From positions 48,531 to 112,530 of the forward strand of contig JAHDHL010000016.1 of the NCBI GenBank assembly GCA_020631355.1: 64,000 nucleotides of DNA, written 5' to 3'. The translations under genes and the position numbers were made by a program. Positions 1-8,987 of the stretch are shown here, piece by piece (within the stretch, counting starts at the first letter, position 1; each line of letters starts with the position of its first letter). Below the pieces are notes generated by a model. It saw only the letters and a list, made by a program, of their open reading frames with translations, did no database searches and was not told the DNA's origin. This stretch comes from Saprospiraceae bacterium. Its GTDB lineage: Bacteria; Bacteroidota; Bacteroidia; Chitinophagales; Saprospiraceae.

Positions 1-287
1 AGGAATCCCGCTACATGATCTGCCCGCCTTTGCGATAAGCCCTGGTTGTAATGATTACTACCTCTTTCGTCTGTATGTCCTATGATGTCAATCTTAATAA
101 TTTCTTTTTGAATATAATTTGATAGTCGTTTTTCGAATGTTGATTTTGCATGCTGAGTCATCTCATCCTTATCCCTGTCAAACGAGATAATGTATTTATA
201 ATCCATGATATGCATGTCCTGTGCCTGTATCAATGGAAAACAAAGGATGAATAACCAGCAGGTAATGGTCAATGTGATTTTTTTCAT
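1..287 (-). CDS. OmpA-family protein, N-terminal part (cut by window edge)
   Basis: The reverse strand from an ATG at 287 reads open to the window edge (95 codons). It begins with a signal peptide (MKKITLTITCWLFILCFPLI, then QAQ), followed by a short beta-type stretch and the OmpA/MotB peptidoglycan-binding signature IDIIGHTDERGSNHYNQGLS followed by QRRADHV. OmpA-like domains bind the peptidoglycan stem peptide and tether outer-membrane or periplasmic proteins to the wall. Here the domain starts within about 25 residues of the mature N terminus, so this may be a small OmpA-only protein. The C-terminal end lies outside the window. It is transcribed divergently from another OmpA-domain gene at 560. 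Confidence 0.8.
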   Translation of the reverse strand, partial: MKKITLTITCWLFILCFPLIQAQDMHIMDYKYIISFDRDKDEMTQHAKSTFEKRLSNYIQKEIIKIDIIGHTDERGSNHYNQGLSQRRADHVAGF

Positions 288-559
288 GGTTGATGGTTTT
301 GTAGGATAGATTTTTGGATACTATCCCTTGAATTGATATTCTAAAATTAGATGTATACCCAGTCTATCTCAATCCATAATTCATAAGCGGTAGGAAATCA
401 ACATAAGCGGTCGTAGCAATGCAATTGATTCATTTTCGATAAGGAAAATTAATTGGATACTGTAATTTTTTAAGGATTCTGCGTTATGAGGGCATCTTGA
501 CAAATCCATTTCTAACTTGTTGCGTGAGGTGGTCAAGCGCCTCATGCTTTTTCTGATTT

Positions 560-2575
560 ATGAAACAACCATATCTTAGATATTGCATACTCCTTATTCT
601 AACGATGGTTTTGCAGACGGCCAGTGCACAGATTGACCCTGACCAGAGAGTGGGTAAAAAGTTGAGTAAGTTGATGAAATCAGCGGATGATGCACTGAAT
701 GCCAAGAATTTTACCAAGGCCAAACGACTGTATCTTGAAGCCCTTGAAATCAAGCCGGATTATTGTGCACCCAAAAGGGCCTTGTCGGGGATTTGTTATA
801 TAGAGAATGATTACGGACAAGCCATTTCGTACTTGGAAAAGGTAGTGGAGGAATGTCCATTCATGTCCCGTATCATGTATTACGAATTGGGGCAATTCTA
901 CTATAGACATGGTGATTACGACAAGGCTACGGATAATTTTCAAAAATTCAAGAAGTACTTAGAACTACCACGGACTAAGTTCGGACCTAATGGGTTCATG
1001 GAGGATCAGCAGAATTGGGAATATGCCATGATTGTGGACGAGTCCATTTTTCAGGCGACCTATGCGAGGGATTCCATACCCGCACTTGAAATCGAGAAGA
1101 TTGAAAACCTAGGGGATTCCATTAATACTTCCATCAATGATTATTTCCCATTCATGACGAATGACGGAAATGTACTATTATTTACGAGAATGCTCAATCC
1201 AACTGTGGATGAGGATTTTTTTGTGAGTTATATGGGAGATGATGGGAAGTGGAGTAAGGGGAAGCGTGTTGGTAATCGATTCAATACCAATGGTAACGAG
1301 GGAATGTGTACCTGTACACGGGATAATATCAGGATGTATTTTACGGCTTGCCAACGTTCGAATGTCAAGGGGACTTGTGATATCCAACAAGCAATTCTGG
1401 AAGTTACCGATACTGTGAAAGTAGTGAGTGTGGAGCCGATTAAGGGGGAGCTTAATTCAAATTGGTGGGAGTCCCAAGCCAATATCAGTTGTGACGGAAG
1501 AATGATGTTTTTCACAAGCAGTCGTTTGGGAGGATATGGTAAGACGGATATTTATGTAAGTTATATACAACCAGATGGCTCGTGGGGTAAACCCGAAAAT
1601 CTGGGACCCAATATCAATACCTATGATTATGAGGAATCCGCATTCATTACGAATGATGGTAAGACACTCTTTTTCAGTTCGACAGGTATGTTGGGAATGG
1701 GAGAACAGGACATTTATATGAGTCGCATACAGCCGGATGGTACTTGGGGTAAGGCTGTCAATCTGGGAAATAAGGTCAATACTTCTTATCGTGAAATCGG
1801 ATTTTTCCTGACAGCTGATGGTCAGACGGGCTATTTTGCCTCCAACAGACCGGGAGGAGAGGGGAATTTGGATATCTACAGATTCACACTGTCCGAACCC
1901 GTGAAAAGTGATCCCATTACCTTTGTGGAGGGCTATGTGAGGGATTCGGTAACAAAGGAGCCTGTACAGACTGTTCTCGAAGTTGCTGATGGACAAAAAA
2001 TCGGAACAGATGAGAATGGCCGATTCTTCAGATGCCTACCGCCGGGAGCATTTCCTTTCAATATCAATGAATCACCCTATCTGCCTTATGAACGGGTTGA
2101 AATGATTCCGGAATGGCACAATCGCTCTTTCTATCAGATGGAAATGCTACTCCAAAAAGAGGCATTCAAATCAGAACCAATAGTAGAAGTCCCTAAGGAA
2201 AAACCGAAGCCCACACCTATACCAGAGAAAAAGGAGATGCGCTCCATTCCTAAGCCAGACTTAGGATTGACGATATATTTTGATTTTGACCAATCAGTAA
2301 TTCGACCCTCAGAATCATCGAAGTTATCTCAGCTCATTACCCAATTAAAAAAGGAAACATCCTATCAGATAGAACTCAAGGCTTACTGCGACTTCAAGGG
2401 AAGTAACCAGTATAATATCCATTTATCTGACCGTAGGGCTGAATCAACCCTAGCCTATTTGTTATCCAATGGAATTCCCCGTGACAGAATCACTTATGAG
2501 GGACTTGGAGAAATCAATGATGATAATCCCCGATGGATGAACCGTAGGGTGGATGTTGTAATAAAAAGATATTAG
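560..2575 (+). CDS. TPR / PD40 beta-propeller / OmpA-domain envelope protein
   Basis: A 671-aa exported protein with a signal peptide ending near TASAQ. Residues about 30-140 look like tetratricopeptide repeats (ALNAKNFTKAKRLYLEALEI; YYRHGDYDKATDNFQKF). Residues about 185-455 hold PD40 (WD40-like) blades marked by repeated FFTSSRLGGYGKTDIYVS-type strings. A short carboxypeptidase-regulatory-like fold (about 455-500), a Pro/Lys linker and a C-terminal OmpA domain (IYFDFDQSVIRPSE; LSDRRAES; DNPRWMNRRVDVVIK) follow. This architecture is that of Bacteroidota PorE-like/OmpA proteins, known in Porphyromonas to link T9SS components to peptidoglycan. Unlike the copy at 21216, it has no PorP/SprF neighbour. 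The arginine pair MNRRVDV is the conserved OmpA C-terminal motif. Function as a T9SS anchor is inference. Confidence 0.85.
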   Translation: MKQPYLRYCILLILTMVLQTASAQIDPDQRVGKKLSKLMKSADDALNAKNFTKAKRLYLEALEIKPDYCAPKRALSGICYIENDYGQAISYLEKVVEECPFMSRIMYYELGQFYYRHGDYDKATDNFQKFKKYLELPRTKFGPNGFMEDQQNWEYAMIVDESIFQATYARDSIPALEIEKIENLGDSINTSINDYFPFMTNDGNVLLFTRMLNPTVDEDFFVSYMGDDGKWSKGKRVGNRFNTNGNEGMCTCTRDNIRMYFTACQRSNVKGTCDIQQAILEVTDTVKVVSVEPIKGELNSNWWESQANISCDGRMMFFTSSRLGGYGKTDIYVSYIQPDGSWGKPENLGPNINTYDYEESAFITNDGKTLFFSSTGMLGMGEQDIYMSRIQPDGTWGKAVNLGNKVNTSYREIGFFLTADGQTGYFASNRPGGEGNLDIYRFTLSEPVKSDPITFVEGYVRDSVTKEPVQTVLEVADGQKIGTDENGRFFRCLPPGAFPFNINESPYLPYERVEMIPEWHNRSFYQMEMLLQKEAFKSEPIVEVPKEKPKPTPIPEKKEMRSIPKPDLGLTIYFDFDQSVIRPSESSKLSQLITQLKKETSYQIELKAYCDFKGSNQYNIHLSDRRAESTLAYLLSNGIPRDRITYEGLGEINDDNPRWMNRRVDVVIKRY

Positions 2576-2582
2576 GAAATCA

Positions 2583-3164
2583 TCAATCACAGAATGGTGG
2601 TCGTTCTGAAGTATCCTTGGTTTCACCCAACCACAGGACAGCATAATTACCATAAATCGCTACTCCAATGGCTTTCCAGTCAGAATCTTTCCAAATGCCC
2701 TTGTTGACGATGATTTGGTTATGCCCCTTACTATCCTGCCAGCCTTTCAATACATCCTCTGGACTGAAACTGGCACCCCACTGACCGAATGCACATTCAT
2801 AACCTCGATCCGGATAACCCGCTATTTCCTTGGGCTTATTCCACATACATTCGTAGGTCTTGGGATTGGAACTCTTGTATTGGCAATCGACCCAACTGTG
2901 GGTCAAATCCTTGATTTCATCATTCAGCTCCCTTACATGCTTGTCAGCGACCAAGGACATGGCCCTTGAAACGGGTACGGATTTTAACCCTTTCTTCCTA
3001 CGATAGGAATTGATGAGTTGGATGAGTTGTTTCTCATCCTTGGATATACAAAAATCATCTGTTGCTTCGGAAACAGGTTCGGAAACATGAATATCATTCC
3101 TGTGCCTTGTATTATCCACATTACACATCCAAAGCCAGGGAATTATAAGGAGTAACCAGCGCAT
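2583..3164 (-). CDS. CAP-domain (SCP/PR1-like) exported protein
   Basis: A 193-aa product if translation starts at the ATG whose next residues, RWLLLIIPWLWMC, form an export or lipoprotein-type signal; an upstream in-frame ATG at 3206 would add 14 polar residues and bury the signal. The remainder matches the bacterial CAP superfamily: a first helix with LIQLINSYRRKKGLKSVPVS, then HVRELNDEIKDLTHSW with the conserved His, and GWQDSKGHNQIIVNK before a closing strand AVLWLG. CAP proteins in bacteria are extracytoplasmic; activity of most is unknown. It converges with the OmpA gene, the stop codons being 7 bp apart. The Cys in WMC is not a canonical lipobox, so lipidation is uncertain. Confidence 0.8.
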   Translation of the reverse strand: MRWLLLIIPWLWMCNVDNTRHRNDIHVSEPVSEATDDFCISKDEKQLIQLINSYRRKKGLKSVPVSRAMSLVADKHVRELNDEIKDLTHSWVDCQYKSSNPKTYECMWNKPKEIAGYPDRGYECAFGQWGASFSPEDVLKGWQDSKGHNQIIVNKGIWKDSDWKAIGVAIYGNYAVLWLGETKDTSERPPFCD

Positions 3165-3231
3165 CACCTCGTAATTTTGTTTGGGGACAGAGTCAGCAGG
3201 AGTCATGTGTTTCCAAGGATTTGGAGCTACA

Positions 3232-3432
3232 TTACTGAGGAGGATTCTTTCCCTCTTTCTCCTGCTTTTCCATCAGCTTCTTATCCTCAACGTTATCATC
3301 GAGGAATTTATTGAGTTTATCAATATTAAGATTGGAACTGATTTCTCCGAATTCATTGATTTTGATGTCGAAACCCTGGAGTTCATTATGCACTTTGGGA
3401 GCTTCTTCCTTGTTGTTCTTTTTCTTTGCCAT
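3232..3432 (-). CDS. small conserved hypothetical protein
   Basis: A 66-aa charged protein opening MAKKKNNKEEAPKVHNELQG, with a core GFDIKINEFGEISSNLNIDK and a Lys/Glu-rich tail (LMEKQEKEGKNPPQ). No signal peptide or membrane segment. The pattern (a basic N terminus, V-H-x-x-L-x-G-F-x-I-x-I-N-x-F-G-E-I and D-K-x-N-x-F-L) resembles a short family I recall among Bacteroidota genomes, but I know no function for it. It lies 139 bp after the MerR gene on the same strand, separated by a hairpin, and 67 bp before the CAP gene. It is more convincing than the overlapping reading frames in the region because its composition is typical of a soluble acidic/basic protein. Confidence 0.65.
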   Translation of the reverse strand: MAKKKNNKEEAPKVHNELQGFDIKINEFGEISSNLNIDKLNKFLDDNVEDKKLMEKQEKEGKNPPQ

Positions 3433-3515
3433 GCTATTCTGATTTGAAAATGAAAGTTACATAAAATTAAGTCAATGTGCTGTGAAATGAAGTTATTTCG
3501 GATACCCCCTAAAGT

Positions 3516-3548
3516 AAAGACGCTAGGCAAAAGGATTACCTAGCGTCT
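3516..3548 (-). terminator. hairpin after the MerR gene
   Basis: A perfect 10-bp inverted repeat, AGACGCTAGG (3518-3527) and CCTAGCGTCT (3539-3548), with an 11-nt loop. Read on the minus strand it lies 24 bp after the MerR stop and is followed by CTTTACTTTA, a weak T-rich tract. It likely terminates the regulator transcript before the 66-aa gene. Confidence 0.6.
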
Positions 3549-3571
3549 CAAGTATAAAAGGGGATGGTACA

Positions 3572-3910
3572 TCAAGCCAGTTTTCTTCTCATTTCGATGA
3601 GTCTGGCTCTGATTTCCTTAAGCTTATTGATATGCTGCACCTTTTTGGCCAGTCGATCCTTATCTCCCATGATTTCCCGCTTGGCTCCCTCAAGGGTGAA
3701 TCCCCTTTCCTTGACCAAATGAAATATCAATGATAGTTGATCCAGGTTCTGTTGGGTGAATCGTCGTTCTCCTTTTGCATTCTTATGGGGTCTGAGGTAG
3801 TCGAATTCTGTTTCCCAAAAGCGAATCAGGGATTTGGACACCTCAAACATGTCAGCTACCTCACCTATGGAGTAGTAGCGTTTTTCTACTGCAGGTTTTG
3901 TGTAGTTCAT
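3572..3910 (-). CDS. MerR-family transcriptional regulator
   Basis: A 112-aa DNA-binding protein. Residues 12-80 form a MerR winged helix-turn-helix: YYSIGEVADMFEVSKSLIRF gives the helix-turn-helix, WETEFDYLRPHKNAKGERRF the wing, and TQQNLDQLSLIFHLVKERGF the following helix. The C-terminal 35 residues (LAKKVQHINKLKEIRARLIE) are a short coiled-coil dimerisation helix. There is no effector-binding domain and no metal-ligand cysteine, so no metal is suggested. This short MerR type is widespread in Bacteroidota, often as a stand-alone regulator. Targets are not evident from its neighbours. Confidence 0.9.
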   Translation of the reverse strand: MNYTKPAVEKRYYSIGEVADMFEVSKSLIRFWETEFDYLRPHKNAKGERRFTQQNLDQLSLIFHLVKERGFTLEGAKREIMGDKDRLAKKVQHINKLKEIRARLIEMRRKLA

Positions 3911-4036
3911 GATGATAATGATATTGCTGAATGCTGTTCCTATCGGTTATACTACTTCAATATACATGAAAAATATCGAATATGTCAATTTTGAAACTGA
4001 CTTAACTCATGGATAATCAACTCTATCTGATTGGAA

Positions 4037-5017
4037 TCAGTTCCTGAATCGCTTGAGATTTTTTCTCTCGAAAGTCCATTCAGGAGTTCGCAATGTAGTC
4101 CCGAAATCCGTACTGTACCAAGGACTCATTCCCGATGCATTGGGATTCTTCAGAACATGTATGCTTTGGGCCGGCATATAACTCTGGGCAATCATGAATA
4201 TTCTTTTACCTTGGTCATTCACTGCCACATCAACCACCATAACAGCATGCCCCGGAAATCCACCCTGGATAAAAACATCTCCTGGACGAATATCACTGAT
4301 CTCCGCACTTTGCAATTCCTTTTCAAGGGATGCGGTACCTGCATAGTTGAAAATCATATTCATGTACTTCTTGAAATTGGAATATGAGTTATCGGTTTGT
4401 GTTCCTTTAGGGGAAAATGTCACCTTATTCCCATTGATTCTGGGTTTCCGACCTTGTCGCCAATCATCAAAGGATACCTTGTCCCCACTCGTGAAATTGA
4501 AATGGATATTGGAATAATCCTTTAATGAATAATGATATTCCGCCTTGAGTCGCATTACTGCATCCGCACATTGTTGCAAATCCCTTTTTCCTATATCAAT
4601 ATCCAAGACAGCTTCATGTACATCATTGGGTTTGATACCGCCATTGTAATATCTGACGGCACTCCCTTTTTCTTCCAAAGGAAGATGCCTCAACCAATCC
4701 GCAAATGGAAAATTATCATATTTGACTCTACGATATCCATCCGGTAAGCCAAATCGATTGGTCAGTGCCGTATTCACATCATAATCGGATGTCCAGGGGT
4801 ACTGACTTTCTGTATCATGGGAAATGATAGTAGGCTCGGGCAGGACTTGTGGAGGATTACCCGGATGTTTTTCTATCTCGCTCGGATTGGCATCATGGTC
4901 TGGTACCCATTCTATATTCCTATCAGGAGTTGGTGGAGTGTCATTTGATACTTCATCATCTTCAATGTTCTGACAAGCCAAGAGAAAACAAATGATGACT
5001 AGGGTGGTATACTTCAT
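4037..5017 (-). CDS. DUF4846-domain lipoprotein
   Basis: A 326-aa product starting at MKYTTLVIICFLLACQN, a good lipoprotein signal (LLAC lipobox), preferred over an upstream in-frame ATG at 5128 that overlaps the preceding gene. The body carries DUF4846 landmarks: NRFGLPDGYRRV, FADWLRHLPL, the strand AVLDIDIGKRDLQQCADAVM, and IHFNFTSGDKVSFDDWRQG, then GDVFIQGGFPGHAVMVVDVA with a Cys/His-poor but GHAV-containing core resembling papain-like folds. The family has no assigned reaction. The gene follows the steroid-reductase-like gene by 40 bp on the same strand and may share its transcript. Confidence 0.8.
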   Translation of the reverse strand: MKYTTLVIICFLLACQNIEDDEVSNDTPPTPDRNIEWVPDHDANPSEIEKHPGNPPQVLPEPTIISHDTESQYPWTSDYDVNTALTNRFGLPDGYRRVKYDNFPFADWLRHLPLEEKGSAVRYYNGGIKPNDVHEAVLDIDIGKRDLQQCADAVMRLKAEYHYSLKDYSNIHFNFTSGDKVSFDDWRQGRKPRINGNKVTFSPKGTQTDNSYSNFKKYMNMIFNYAGTASLEKELQSAEISDIRPGDVFIQGGFPGHAVMVVDVAVNDQGKRIFMIAQSYMPAQSIHVLKNPNASGMSPWYSTDFGTTLRTPEWTFERKNLKRFRN

Positions 5018-5057
5018 ATGGTTATGGACTTTGGTTTGGGTTCGTATTCGACAAGCA

Positions 5058-5816
5058 TTACAATAACCGAGGGAATACGGCCTTTCTATCTTCTGGATAA
5101 TCATCAAAGCGACTTTGGTACCATTCATGGTGGGCCAAAGCCCTTGGGATTAGATTATACATGGTCCATAACGCAAAAGTTAGGGTCGGTAGTGCGAAAG
5201 TCATCAATGCGAATCCTATCCATTCTATGATTTCTCCGAAAAGATTGGGACATGAAACATATCTGAAGAAGCCTCCCTTGGGTATCCTATATCCGGTTTC
5301 TCCCGGCTTCCTAAGGTGTATGAGAATATGGTCGGACTGGTTGTTGACAAAGAATCCGAATGCAAACAATATCGTACCAGCAATGAATGGCCAACTCTCC
5401 CACCAGTCATTGCCATATTGGGCAATATTCCCAAGGAAATGACCACAAATGAAACCATTGATGAGATTGAAGAAAATAGCGGAAAATGTAATAGCCAAAG
5501 GCATTTTCTTCCCATTCGTTTTGATTCTGAATGGGAATATCAAAGTCCTATTGATATAATGCAATAACCACAAGCTAATGAAAAAGAGGGTTACGGGTGC
5601 TTTTTCCCCCTGTCCTAGGAAATAGATAATAGGACAAGTCAGTAAGGCAGGTAATTCCATGATAATCCATCCGAGTCGATTATCAATCATAGGCCCCCAA
5701 GTCGTTTTGGTATGTCTGCCATAAGGTGCCTTGATTTTCAGATTGACCAGAAAAGTAATGAATCCAATTACAATCCAAGAGTAGACGAAATAGTAGAATT
5801 GTTCCTCGTTCAGCAT
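5058..5816 (-). CDS. 3-oxo-5-alpha-steroid 4-dehydrogenase-like membrane protein
   Basis: A 252-aa polytopic protein with about six hydrophobic segments. The C-terminal half carries the family signature of the steroid 5-alpha-reductase / isoprenylcysteine methyltransferase superfamily: GETGYRIPKGGFFRYVSCPN, then LFGEIIEWIGFALMT, and a terminal HHEWYQSRFDDYPEDRKAVF. Asn and Glu in the N-x-x-G-E segment match positions that bind NADPH in eukaryotic homologues. Length agrees with the family (about 250-260 aa). The bacterial substrate is unknown; a lipid or polyprenoid enone reductase is plausible. It is the first gene of a possible two-gene unit with the DUF4846 lipoprotein. Confidence 0.85.
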   Translation of the reverse strand: MLNEEQFYYFVYSWIVIGFITFLVNLKIKAPYGRHTKTTWGPMIDNRLGWIIMELPALLTCPIIYFLGQGEKAPVTLFFISLWLLHYINRTLIFPFRIKTNGKKMPLAITFSAIFFNLINGFICGHFLGNIAQYGNDWWESWPFIAGTILFAFGFFVNNQSDHILIHLRKPGETGYRIPKGGFFRYVSCPNLFGEIIEWIGFALMTFALPTLTFALWTMYNLIPRALAHHEWYQSRFDDYPEDRKAVFPRLL

Positions 5817-6002
5817 AAGATATGATGGATGAAAGTGGCTTTAGAATAATCAATGGTCATTCAAAGGGGCAAGTGTGGAAAAGTAAAAGATTGGGTTCAA
5901 TTCGGTACAAATGAATAAAATCCCAACAAACGCTAAAGATATTTAAAAAAGACAGTCATTCCCATCATCATTTCGTAATTTTACAGGTCGAAAACCAAAA
6001 GC

Positions 6003-8279
6003 ATGTCCGACTACCTTTCACAACTAAATGATATACAGAGAAATGCCGTTACGAATATCGAAGGGCCTGTAATGGTTATTGCCGGACCGGGTTCCGGAAA
6101 GACTCGAGTATTGACTTATCGTATCGCCCATATCATAGAATCTGGAGCAGCACCCTATAGCATATTGGCCCTGACCTTTACCAATAAGGCCGCTAGGGAA
6201 ATGAAGGAACGAATCGAGAAAGTGGTAGGGGACAAGGCACGTCAGGTATGGGCTGGTACATTCCACTCCATTTTTGCAAGAATATTGCGAGTGGAAGCGA
6301 ACAAGATCGGATATCCGTCCGATTTTACAATTTATGATACGGATGATTCCAAGAGTTTGGTTTCTTCCATCATCAAGGAAATGCACCTCAATAAGGATAG
6401 TTATAATGTGAATGTGGTCCGCAATAGGATTTCAAGTGCAAAGAGTAATCTCATTCCTCCTAAGGCCTATAAGGATAATGCAACGTTGATGGCTGAGGAT
6501 AAGGTAGCTAAACGTCCGAATTTCTATAAGGTTTATGCGGAATATACCAAGCGCTGCAAGAGAGCCGGAGCCATGGACTTCGATGATTTGCTCTATCAAT
6601 TCTATTTCCTGCTCTATACGAATCCGGATCAGGTATTGGAAAAATATAGGGATAAGTTCAAGCATGTATTGGTGGATGAGTTTCAGGATACGAACTACCT
6701 CCAATATGCCATCGTCAAGAAATTGGTGAATTACCAAGGGAGTTCGAAGAACATTTGTATCGTAGGGGACGATGCACAGAGTATCTATGCTTTCCGAGGT
6801 GCTACGATTGATAATATTTTGGATTTCGAAAAGGATTATCCCGAATTAAAGAGTTTCAAATTAGAACAGAATTATCGTTCTACCAGTCATATCGTACAAG
6901 CCGCTAATCAAGTCATCAACTACAACTCCAAACAGTTGAAGAAGAAGATTTGGTCGGATAAGGGTGCAGGCCAGAAAATCAAACTGATTAAGGCCATGAC
7001 CGACAATGAGGAAGGGAAACGGGTAGCGGATCTGATACTGGAACACAAAACCCGCAACCATCTCAAAAATAAGGATATTGCCATCCTATACCGTACGAAT
7101 TCACAATCCAGAACCTTTGAGGAGGCCCTGAGGCGGTACAATATACCTTACAAGGTTTTCGGTGGTACATCTTTCTATCAGAGAAAGGAAATCAAGGATA
7201 CGCTGGCTTACCTTAGGGTAGTCATTAACCCGATGGATGAGGAAGCCCTTAAAAGAATCATCAATTTTCCTAGACGAGGAATAGGTAATTCCACGATAGA
7301 AAAGATTACGAATTATGCTTCCGAACATGACAAACCCATGTGGACTTGTCTCAAGGAAGTCCCTTTGGGCACCGCAGCAACGAAAAACATCAATAAGTTT
7401 GTGAATATGATGTCCGTTTTTACGGACAAGGCTTCGCAATCCAATGCATACGAAACAGCTACTTATGTAGTCAAGCAATCAGGTATCATGAACCTGCTCA
7501 AGGCAGATACGACCATTGAGGGAATGAACCGATTGGAAAACCTCAATGCATTGATGGATGGCATCAAGGATTTTGTGGAAGATGATGAGGTAGTGGATGA
7601 TGCTACAATGCCCGAAAAAACCTTGGCAGCGTACTTGCAGAGTATCGCCTTGTATACGGATTTGGATTCAGATAATAATGATGGTGATGTCGTTACATTG
7701 ATGACAACCCACGCCGCTAAGGGATTGGAGTTCCCATCTGTCTTCGTTGTCGGTTTGGAGGAAGACTTGTTCCCTAGTTTCATGTCGAAGAATGATAGGG
7801 CAGGTATAGAGGAAGAAAGGAGGTTGTTCTATGTTGCCATCACAAGGGCCGAGGAATTACTGACCTTATCCTTTGCAAAGTCAAGGTATCAATATGGTAA
7901 GATGAGATACAATGACCCGAGTCGTTTCTTGGATGAGATAGACCAACAGCATTTGGATGGTGAAGTCGGTTCCAAGAGTAATTCATCCTTTGGTCAGCAG
8001 GAATATTTCCGTTCTGCACCCGGACCAGCCAAGGTCTCAGGGAATTTCAAGACACCATTACAAAGAAAAATCAATCTCAATATAGACCCCAAGTCTTTCA
8101 AACCTAGTCCGGGAGCCCAGATTCAGGCTGGACAAAAGGTATTGCACCTCAGATTTGGTGAGGGCAAGGTCGTTTCGACAGATGGTAAGGGCGATGGTAG
8201 GGTGGCGGTCATTCATTTTTCTGCTGCAGGTTCCAAGAGATTGATGCTCAAATTCGCTAAATTGCAGATACTAAACTGA
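6003..8279 (+). CDS. uvrD: UvrD/PcrA-type superfamily 1 DNA helicase
   Basis: A 758-aa 3'-5' DNA helicase. All SF1A motifs are visible: Walker A AGPGSGKT (about 27-34), motif II LVDEFQDTN (about 223), III DDAQSIYAFRG, IV NYRS, V HAAKGLEF (about 570) and VI RRLFYVAITRA (about 605). The C-terminal 55 residues (HLRFGEGKVVSTDGKGDGRV) are the Tudor-like region found in PcrA, which contacts RNA polymerase. The enzyme unwinds DNA in nucleotide-excision and mismatch repair and removes blocking proteins. It opens a run with cmk (9-bp gap) and era (overlapping). Whether uvrD or pcrA is the better name cannot be settled here. Confidence 0.95.
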   Translation: MSDYLSQLNDIQRNAVTNIEGPVMVIAGPGSGKTRVLTYRIAHIIESGAAPYSILALTFTNKAAREMKERIEKVVGDKARQVWAGTFHSIFARILRVEANKIGYPSDFTIYDTDDSKSLVSSIIKEMHLNKDSYNVNVVRNRISSAKSNLIPPKAYKDNATLMAEDKVAKRPNFYKVYAEYTKRCKRAGAMDFDDLLYQFYFLLYTNPDQVLEKYRDKFKHVLVDEFQDTNYLQYAIVKKLVNYQGSSKNICIVGDDAQSIYAFRGATIDNILDFEKDYPELKSFKLEQNYRSTSHIVQAANQVINYNSKQLKKKIWSDKGAGQKIKLIKAMTDNEEGKRVADLILEHKTRNHLKNKDIAILYRTNSQSRTFEEALRRYNIPYKVFGGTSFYQRKEIKDTLAYLRVVINPMDEEALKRIINFPRRGIGNSTIEKITNYASEHDKPMWTCLKEVPLGTAATKNINKFVNMMSVFTDKASQSNAYETATYVVKQSGIMNLLKADTTIEGMNRLENLNALMDGIKDFVEDDEVVDDATMPEKTLAAYLQSIALYTDLDSDNNDGDVVTLMTTHAAKGLEFPSVFVVGLEEDLFPSFMSKNDRAGIEEERRLFYVAITRAEELLTLSFAKSRYQYGKMRYNDPSRFLDEIDQQHLDGEVGSKSNSSFGQQEYFRSAPGPAKVSGNFKTPLQRKINLNIDPKSFKPSPGAQIQAGQKVLHLRFGEGKVVSTDGKGDGRVAVIHFSAAGSKRLMLKFAKLQILN

Positions 8280-8288
8280 TACTGATCC

Positions 8289-8987
8289 ATGAATAAGATT
8301 ACCATTGCCATAGATGGTTTCTCCTCTTGTGGGAAAAGTACCCTGGCCAAGGCTTTGGCTAAAAAATTGGGTTATATCTATGTGGATACAGGAGCCATGT
8401 ATCGTGCTACGACCTTATATTTCCTGAGGAATGACATCAACTTGGATGATGAAGCCCGTATCGCGGATGCATTGGAAGAAATTACCATCAGCTTTCAGGT
8501 CAAACCCGAGGGAGGATGTAATACCTTACTGAATCAGGAAAATGTCGAGGATGAAATCAGAGGAATGGAAGTATCCGGAATGGTTAGTCCCGTTGCAGCT
8601 ATATCCTCAGTAAGAAAAGCGATGGTCGCACAGCAAAGACTCATGGGACAGAATAAGGGTGTAGTGATGGACGGACGGGATATCGGGACCGTCGTTTTTC
8701 CTTATGCTGAATTGAAGATTTTCCTGAATGCCGATACGGAAATCAGAGCCAAGAGAAGAATGGATGAGATGATGGCAAAGGGACTCAGTGTATCGTTTCA
8801 AGAAGTGAAGAAGAACCTCAGGGAACGGGACAGGATAGATTCAACGAGGGAGGATAGTCCCTTGAAAAAGGCATTCGATGCCATAGAATTGGATAATTCG
8901 GATATGACCCGTGAAGAACAACTTTCCCATGTACTGGATTTGGCCCAAAGACGGATTCGAGTTGCACAAGACGAATATAAGATATGA
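8289..8987 (+). CDS. cmk: cytidylate kinase
   Basis: A 232-aa (d)CMP kinase: ATP + (d)CMP gives ADP + (d)CDP. The P-loop is GFSSCGKST (residues 10-18), followed by the conserved DTGAMYRATT that holds the nucleobase, then DGRDIGTVVFP (about 127) and RRMDEM, with RERDRIDSTREDSPL near the C terminus. Length is standard. The start lies 9 bp after the helicase stop, and its TGA overlaps the start of era (ATGA), so the three genes are probably co-transcribed and cmk and era translationally coupled. Confidence 0.96.
   Translation: MNKITIAIDGFSSCGKSTLAKALAKKLGYIYVDTGAMYRATTLYFLRNDINLDDEARIADALEEITISFQVKPEGGCNTLLNQENVEDEIRGMEVSGMVSPVAAISSVRKAMVAQQRLMGQNKGVVMDGRDIGTVVFPYAELKIFLNADTEIRAKRRMDEMMAKGLSVSFQEVKKNLRERDRIDSTREDSPLKKAFDAIELDNSDMTREEQLSHVLDLAQRRIRVAQDEYKI

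Noticed and set aside
1457-1996. 179-codon minus-strand frame opposite the OmpA/PD40 gene
   Set aside because: A shadow of the PD40 repeats; no independent support.
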